64,000 nt of DNA from Arcuatula senhousia (Eukaryota > Mollusca > Bivalvia > Mytilida > Mytilidae): contig OZ020303.1 of NCBI GenBank assembly GCA_963971305.1, positions 39,110,106 through 39,174,105 on the forward strand. Direction: 5' to 3'. Positions 57,603-64,000 of this stretch are shown here, piece by piece (within the stretch, counting starts at the first letter, position 1; every line of letters begins with the position of its first letter). A program made the position numbers and the translations under genes. The notes below the pieces were generated by a model. That model had not been told where the DNA came from. It was given only the letters and a program-made list of their open reading frames with translations, and made no database searches.

Positions 57603-59334
57603 ATAAAAACAAGAGGCTCCCAGGAGCCTGAATCGCTCACCTGGTCTTGATGTCAACCCTATGAAGACTTTTGTAGAGCTTAATGAGCTGAACATTTTAG
57701 CATGCAACAGCTTTTCTCTATCTGCAATAATTTCATTCTATAGGCCAAAAACACTATTTTTCGCCTTTAAGTGACTGTAACCCCTATAAGGGGTCATCTG
57801 ACGACTTTGACCTCATGGAGTCTTTCGTAGAGCTAAATGAGCTGAACATTTAAGCAAGCAACAGCTTTTCTCTATTTGCAATAGTTTTCATTCTTTAGGC
57901 CAAAAACACTATTTTTTGCCTTTAAGGGGCTGTAACCCCTATTAGGGGTCATCTGACAACTTTGACCTTATTGGGACTTTTGTAGAGCTAAATGAGCTGA
58001 ACATTTAAGCAAGCAACAGCTTTTCTCTATCTACAATAGTTTTCATTCTATAGGCCAAAAACATGCAAAAACCCTATTTTTCACCTTTACTGGGCTTTAA
58101 CCCCTATAAAGGGTCATCTGACAACTTCAACCCCATGAAGCCTTTTGTAGAGCTAAATGAGCTGAACATTTTAGCATGCAACAGCTTTTCTCTATTTACA
58201 ATGGTTTTCATTCTTTAGGCAAAAAACACTATTTTTCGCCTTTAAGAAGCTGTAACCCCTATTAGGGGTCATCTGACAACTTTGACCTCACGGAGTCTTT
58301 TGTAGAGCTCAATGAGCTGAACATTTAAGCAAGCAACAGCTTTTCTCTATTTGCAATAGTTTTCATTCTATAGGCAAAAAACATTATTTTTTGCCTTTAA
58401 GGGGCTGTAACCCCTATAAGGAGTCATCTGACAACTTCGACCCTATGGAGACTTTTGTAGAGCTAAATGAGCTGAACATTTAAGCAAGCAAAAGCTTTTC
58501 TCTATTTGCAATAGTTTTCATTCTATAGGCAAAAAAACACTATTTATTGCCTTTAAGGGGCTGTAACTCCTATAAGGGGTCATCTGACAACTTTGACCCT
58601 ATGGAAACTTTTGTAGGGCTAAATGAGTTGAACATTTAAGCAACATCAGCTTTTCTCTATTTGCAATAGTTTTCATTCTATAGGCAAAAAAACACTATTT
58701 ATTGCCTTTAAGGGGCTGTAACTCCTATAAGGGGTCATCTGACAACATTGACCCTATGTAAACTTTTGTAGAGCTAAATGAGCTGAACATTTAAGCAACA
58801 TCAGCTTTTCTCTATCCACAATAGTTTTCATTTTATAGGCAAAAATAGGCAAAAACGCTATTTTTCACCTTTCAGGGGCTGTAACCCCTATTAGGGGTCA
58901 TCAGACAACTTTGACCTTATGGAGACTATTGTAGAGCTAAATGAGCTGAACATTTAAGCAAGCAACAGCTTTTCTCTATCTACAATAGTTTTCATTCTAT
59001 AGGCCAAAAACATGCAAAAACGCTATTTTTCACCTTTAAGGGGCTGTAACTCCTATAAGGGATCATCTGACAACTTCGACTAAATGAAGACTTTTGTAGA
59101 ACTTTTGATGCTGAAGCAGCAGCGTGGCATCAGATTTCATTTATCTCTTATACTTTTTGATTTACAAGCCAAAAACAGTAGTCTGACCCCCCTGGTCTAT
59201 TTTTAGTAATGGTGGCCATGTTTTTTGACGGATCAAAAATTGAAACACAAGTTTGGTGCAGGACACCCTAAGGATCATTCATACCAAGTTTCATTAAATT
59301 CTGTTCAGTAGTTTCAGAGGAGAAGATTTTTGAA
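57603..59334 (-). mobile_element. CTCACCTGG-family element (CTTG subfamily), outer, left part
   Basis: 3' end CAAGAGGCTCCCAGGAGCC then about ten cores of about 155 bp (GTAGAGCTAAATGAGCTGAA, AGGGGCTGTAACCCCTATAA). It breaks off at AGAAGATTTTTGAA and resumes at 61315 (CTTGTTAACAGACGACGACC) to its 5' arm at about 61405. The break is a nested element. Confidence 0.75.
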
Positions 59335-61314
59335 CTAGAGGCTCCCAGGAGCCTGAATTGCTTACCTGATCTCTTATGCCAAAGTTTGAATAAATTTCAC
59401 AAACTTTCAAGTATACAAAGTTGCAAAACAATCCTTTCAGTGGTTTCAGAGAAGATTTTTGGAAATCAGTTTAAATTAATAGAAAAAACAGTTAAAGGGC
59501 AATAACTCCTGTAAGAACCTTTTGATGCTGAACAAGAAAATTTGCTTCAGATTTTCTCTATCTCTTATACTTTTCGAGTTATAAGCCAAAAACAATGGTC
59601 TGACCCCTTGTTCTATTTTTAGCAATGGCGGCCATGTTGGTTGGTCGACATGTATATAATTCACTAACATGGTAGAGGACATCCTTAAGATCAAGTGTAC
59701 CAAGTTTCAATGCAATCCCTTCAGTGGTTTCAGAGAAGAAGATTTTTGATAAATAGTTAAAATTAATGGGAAAAAAAAACAGTTAAAGGGGAACAACTCT
59801 TCAATGGCTGATCTGACAATTTTGACTCTGAATCAATGTTGTAGATCTGAATAAGCTTAACAATTCTGCAATGCTAACTTTTCCTCAAGCTCTAATGGTT
59901 TTCAAGATATTGTCCAAAAACTGCAAAAATGGTCAATTTTGACAATTAAAGAGCAATAACTCCTATAAGGAGTTGTTTCACAATTTTGACTCAATGGAGA
60001 GATTTGTAGAGCTTTAGATGCTGAACATGAAAGGTTGCTTCTGATTTTCTCTATCTCTTATACTTTTTGAGTTATAAGCCAAAAACAATGGTCTGACCCC
60101 TCTGTTTTATTTTAAGCAACGGCGACCATGTTGGTTGGTCGACATGTATATAATTCACAAACTTGGTAGAGGACATCCTAAAGATCATGTATACTAAGTA
60201 TCAATGCAATCCCTTCAGTGGTTTTAGAGAAGAAGATTTTTGAAAATCAGTGTAAATTAATGGAAAAAAACAGTTAAAGGGGAATAACTCTTAAACGACT
60301 GATCTGACAACTTATACCCTGAAATCATTTTTGTAGATCTCAATGAGCTTAACAATTCTGCAATGCTAATTTTTCCTCTAGCTCTAGCAGTTTTCAAGAT
60401 ATAGTCCAAAAACTGCAAAAATGGTCAATTTTGATGATTAAAGGGCAATAACTCCTATAAGGAGTCATTTCACAACTTCGACTCAATAGAGAGATTCGTA
60501 GAGCTTTTGATGCTGAACAAGGAGGGTTGCTACTGATTTTCTCTATCTCTTATACTTTTTGAGTTATAAGCCAAAAACAATGGTCTGACCCCCCCTGTTC
60601 TATTTTAAGCAACGGCGGCCATGTTGGTTGGTCGACATGTATATAATTCGCAAAATTGGTAGAGGACATCCTAAAGATCATGTATACTAAGTATCAATGC
60701 AATCCCTTCTGTGGTTTTAGAGAAGAAGATTTTTGAAAATCAGTGTAAATTAATGGAAAAAACAGTTAAAGGGGAATAACTCTTAAACGGCTGATCTGAC
60801 AATTTAGACCCAAAATCATTTTTGTAGATCTCAATGAGCTTAACAATTCTGCAATGCTAATTTTTCCTCTAGCTCTAACCGTTTTCAAGATATAGTCCAA
60901 AAACTGCAAAAATGGTCTATTTTGATGATTAAAGGGCAATAACTCCTATAAGGAGTCATTTCACAACTTCGACTCAATGGAGAGATTCGTAGAGCTTTTG
61001 ATGCTGAACAAGGTCGGTAGCTTCGGATTTTCTCTATCTCTTATACTTTTTGAGTTATAAGCCAAAAACAATGGTCTGACCCCCCTGTTCTACTTTTAGC
61101 AACAGCCGCCATGTTGGTTGGTCGACATGTATATAATTCACAAACTTGGTAGAGGACATCCTAAAGATCATGTATACCAAGTATCAATGCAATCCCTTCT
61201 GTGGTTTCAGAGAAGAAGATCTTTGAAGAAAAGTTAACGGACGGACTATGGACGGACGACGGACCCTTAACAATGACAATAGCTCACATGACCCTTCGGG
61301 TCAGGTGAGCTAAA
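59335..61314 (-). mobile_element. CTCACCTG-family element (CTAG subfamily), complete, nested
   Basis: Bounded by CTAGAGGCTCCCAGG (left) and CATGACCCTTCGGGTCAGGT, GAGCTAAA (right). Inserted in the outer element between TTTTTGAA and ACTTGTTAAC. The uninterrupted outer family at 33345-33375 reads TTTTTGAAAAATTGTTAAC. Composed of about 490-bp units like those at 36550-39052. Confidence 0.8.
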
Positions 61315-61408
61315 ACTTGTTAACAGACGACGACCATGACAGAGGACGGCGACGGACGCCAAGTGATGGTAATGGCTCACATGGACCTTCAGTCAAGGTA
61401 AGCTAAAA

Positions 61409-61638
61409 ATAGCATTTTTGGCCCCTAATTTTGAAACAAAAAATGGGAGGACCCCCAAAATCAATCCCATTCATCCTTTTATGGTAAGGAACATAAGTGT
61501 CAAATTTCATAGCAATGAAATGACTTGAACTAAAGTTATTGTGGTAACACTAAAGTTAACAGACGCCGCGGACGACAACGAAGACGACGACGACGACAGC
61601 ATCATACCAGTGTCGCAATTTTTTTGCGGTCGTATAAA
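61409..61638 (-). mobile_element. 5' fragment of the TATACGACCGC family
   Basis: In the plus sense one core (AGGACCCCCAAAATCAATCC), then GACGACGACGACAGCATCAT and the 5' arm TGCGGTCGTATAAAAA: the inverse of the start of the 25846 element. The 3' part is absent. Confidence 0.65.
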
Positions 61639-62575
61639 AACACTATTTTTCGCCTTTAAGGAGCTGTAACCCCTATAAGGGGTCATCTGACAACTTCAAC
61701 CCTATGATGACTTATGTAGAACTAAATGAGCTGATCATTTAAGCAAGCAACAGCTTTTCTCTATCTGCAATAGTTTTCATTGTATAGGCCAAAAACACTA
61801 TTTTTGGCCTTTAAGGGGCTGTAACCCCTATAAGGGGTCTGACAACTTTGACCCTATGAAGACAGTTGTAGAGCTTAGTGAGCTGAACATTTAAGCAAGC
61901 AACAGCTTTTCTTTATCTGCAGTAATTTTCATTCTATAGGCCAAAAACACTATTTTTGGCCTTTAAGGGGCTGTAACCCCTATAATCTGACAACTTCAAC
62001 CCTATGACAATTTTTGTATAGCTAAATGAGCTGATCATTTAAGAAAGCAACAGCTTTTCTCTATCTGCAATAGTTTTTATTGTAAAGGCCAAAAACACTA
62101 TTTTTGCCTTTAAGGGGCTGTAACCCCTAAAAGGAGTCATCTGACAACTTGGACACTATGGAGACTTTTGTAGAGCTAAATGAGCTGAACATTTAAGCAG
62201 GCAACAGCTTTTCTTTATCTGCAATAGTTTTCATTTTATTGGCAAAAAATACTATTTTTGGCCTTTAAGGGGCTGTAACCCCTATTAGGGGTCATCTGAC
62301 AATTTTAGCCCTATGATGACCTTTGTAGAGTTAAATGAGCTGATCATTTAAGCAAGCAACAGCTTTTCTCTATCTGCAATAGTTTTCATTGTATAGGCCA
62401 AAAACACTATTTTTTCGCCTTTAAGGGGCTGTAACCACTATAAGGGATCTCACAACTTTGACCCTATGAAGACTGTTGTAGAGCTAAATGAGCTGATCAT
62501 TAAGCAAGCAACAGCTTTTCTTTATCTGCAATAGTTTTCATTCTATAGGCCAAAAACACTATTTTTGGCCTTTAA
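61639..62575 (-). repeat. Array of CTCACCTGG-family cores without ends
   Basis: Six cores of about 155 bp (AACAGCTTTTCTCTATCTGC, TTTAAGGGGCTGTAACCCCT) with neither arm nor hairpin. It is either a truncated element or part of one split by the fragment at 61409-61638. Confidence 0.65.
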
Positions 62576-63580
62576 CACTTTCAGCCCTGAATAATGATAT
62601 TTCACGGGTTTTCACTGCTGAGATTTTTCTGCACGAGCAGACTGCCAGACCGGAACTAATTTCAACATGGTATTGGTGCTCACTGAAAAGGTGGTTTTTC
62701 TTTTTTCGTGTATTACAAGATAACAAAAGAGTTTAGATGCATAAAACTTTGTGTTTTAATTCGAAATTGAACCAGCAACATTTATACCAAATAAATACAG
62801 GCGGTCCGGTATTTTTTAGAATATTTTAAATTATTTATCGGCGATCTCGCGTTTGCCATGATCTTCACGTTTCATCACATAATTTTACATTGAAACGTGA
62901 TAGATTTACATAATGAAATGTATACATACTTGGAAATGTATATATTATGCTTTCCAGCATAAAATAATGCCTGGTAAATGCATAAGAATTTTTTAAATTG
63001 AGTTTATTTTAACACATTTCAACTCGGCGTCTTATGAACCGCCATTTTTGTTTACGTTTTTACAAAACGAAACTAGATTAAAAGAGAGACAACTCCGAAT
63101 GTTCGTAGACATGTGACCTGTAACGGAAAAAAAATGATGACTGAGGATGTTTTGTGCCCTTTTATGTTATTTTTTCCTCCTAGACGGGCAAGATTCAGCT
63201 TTATATTGTTGGAAGCAATAAAACTGATACACTGGTGCCATATTTTGACATAGAATGAGATTGTATGCAATAAAATATTGAAAATAAACTTTGAAAAACA
63301 CATACCAACAGTAAAACTTGATTTCTCATACACTAGATTCTTGTGACCAAAATTTTATGGTGTGAAAAATAAAAATTGTAAATAATTTTTTTTCAAAACT
63401 ATTTGAAACAATGTTTGAAAGTGCAATGGATTTTTATGCATTTCATGCTAGGTCTAGTTAATTGATGACTTGTATTTGTATCTGATTATTTGTATGTCCT
63501 CTGTTGGAAGTTCATTTGAAATTTTAAAAATAACATATTGGAATATAAATGTATGAGGATTCAAGACCATGGACCTTAAA
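62576..63580. other. Unrecognised, unique-looking sequence
   Basis: Not similar to the repeats around it as far as I can see. AT-rich with some CG-containing words (GGCGATCTCGCGTTTGCC). An open frame at 63073-63333 (minus) has no recognisable product. Confidence 0.4.
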
Positions 63581-63690
63581 CAAGAGGCTCCCAGGAGCCT
63601 AAATGGCTCACCTGGTCTTGATGTCAACCCTATATTTTGTAGAGCTAAATGAGCTGAACATTTAAGTAAGCCACAGTTTTTTTAGGCAGA
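63581..63690 (-). mobile_element. Truncated CTCACCTGG-family 3' end
   Basis: CAAGAGGCTCCCAGGAGCC, CTCACCTGGTCTTGATGTC and one partial core, then unrelated sequence to the window edge, in which nothing was recognised. Confidence 0.65.
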
Positions 63691-64000
63691 GCCTTATGGA
63701 GTCATATAGCTATCTGATTTTCACGTTTTTTTTCCGTCTAGACATGGTAAATCGGTCAGTCAATATTGCTACCAGAGGATCTATTACCGAACATTAATCA
63801 GTCAGGGGCCTTACTTAAATCAGTGATTTTTTAATCCCTTGTTTAAGTACTATTAAGATATTTTCCTTTCAAAGCTAGAGTTACCTCTCTTTTAAAATCA
63901 CTTGTTCAAGTATTACAAATGAACTACTTATAACAGTGATTTTATTATAATGTTCTTCATTTTAAATGTTATGGATAAGTCTGAGTCTTATTGTATAATT

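Larger units (their letters stand above)
55200..58400. repeat. Tandem duplication of about 1.6 kb
   Basis: The block 55200-56040 (for example GAGGCATAAAGCTAAACATT, TGATGTCAGAGTAGGGACAT, GTTTTAACATAACACTTGTA) recurs at 56810-57650 with few changes, offset about 1612 bp. Both copies run into a CTCACCTGG-family element whose end CAAGAGGCTCCCAGG is at 55992 and 57604. The first copy's element is shorter and contains the LINE fragment. The right limit is approximate. Confidence 0.8.

Noticed and set aside
54862..64000. Further upstream MTREX exons (DExH box half)
   Set aside because: I searched for the segment preceding [10 protein letters not shown] and for helicase motifs I-IV on the minus strand and found none; they probably lie right of the window.

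Overview
This is a eukaryotic, AT-rich, intron-rich window holding parts of two convergent protein-coding genes, with most of the remaining DNA made of interspersed and tandem repeats. The repeat style (short elements with core tandem repeats of about 150-180 bp, CGTC/ACGG-type simple sequence and terminal hairpins) resembles the pearl/CvA-type, Helitron2-like elements known from bivalve molluscs. A bivalve, perhaps a mussel, is therefore the likeliest source, but this is inference and not proven here.

The left half (1453-23266, + strand) carries the last 16 coding exons of an SLC4A11-like membrane transporter. They run from the end of the cytosolic N-terminal domain through all the transmembrane segments to the stop codon. 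Splice phases agree through the whole chain, giving about 704 codons. The start of the gene lies left of the window. The right half (30784-54342, - strand) carries the last 15 coding exons of an MTR4/MTREX-like exosome RNA helicase, about 629 codons: the end of RecA domain 2 with motifs V and VI, the winged helix, the arch with its KOW fold, and the C-terminal helical (DSHCT) domain. Its 5' half lies right of the window. The two 3' ends face each other across 25.3-30.7 kb. No functional link between the two genes is visible.

The most unusual feature is a 79-bp minisatellite of 19 units (21169-22652) made from the 3' end of the penultimate SLC4A11 exon plus its 5' splice site, so the intron starts with an array of near-identical splice donors. 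The MTREX gene shows a smaller version of the same event: the 3' part of one exon and its donor are present three times (53901-54152). A third intron-proximal duplication abuts the donor of the next MTREX exon.

The second theme is a set of at least nine repeat families with different termini but one common plan: a 5' inverted-repeat arm, CGTC-rich simple sequence, tandem cores of 80-180 bp, the matching inverted arm, a terminal hairpin, and an end in CTAG or CTTG. Their cores share a motif close to ATGAAACTTGGTA. Several copies are nested inside one another, inside a foldback element or around a LINE fragment, which fixes their boundaries from the sequence alone. From 54.4 kb to the right edge no exon was recognised; that stretch is mostly a nest of these elements, one 3' fragment of a non-LTR retrotransposon, and a 1.6-kb tandem duplication.
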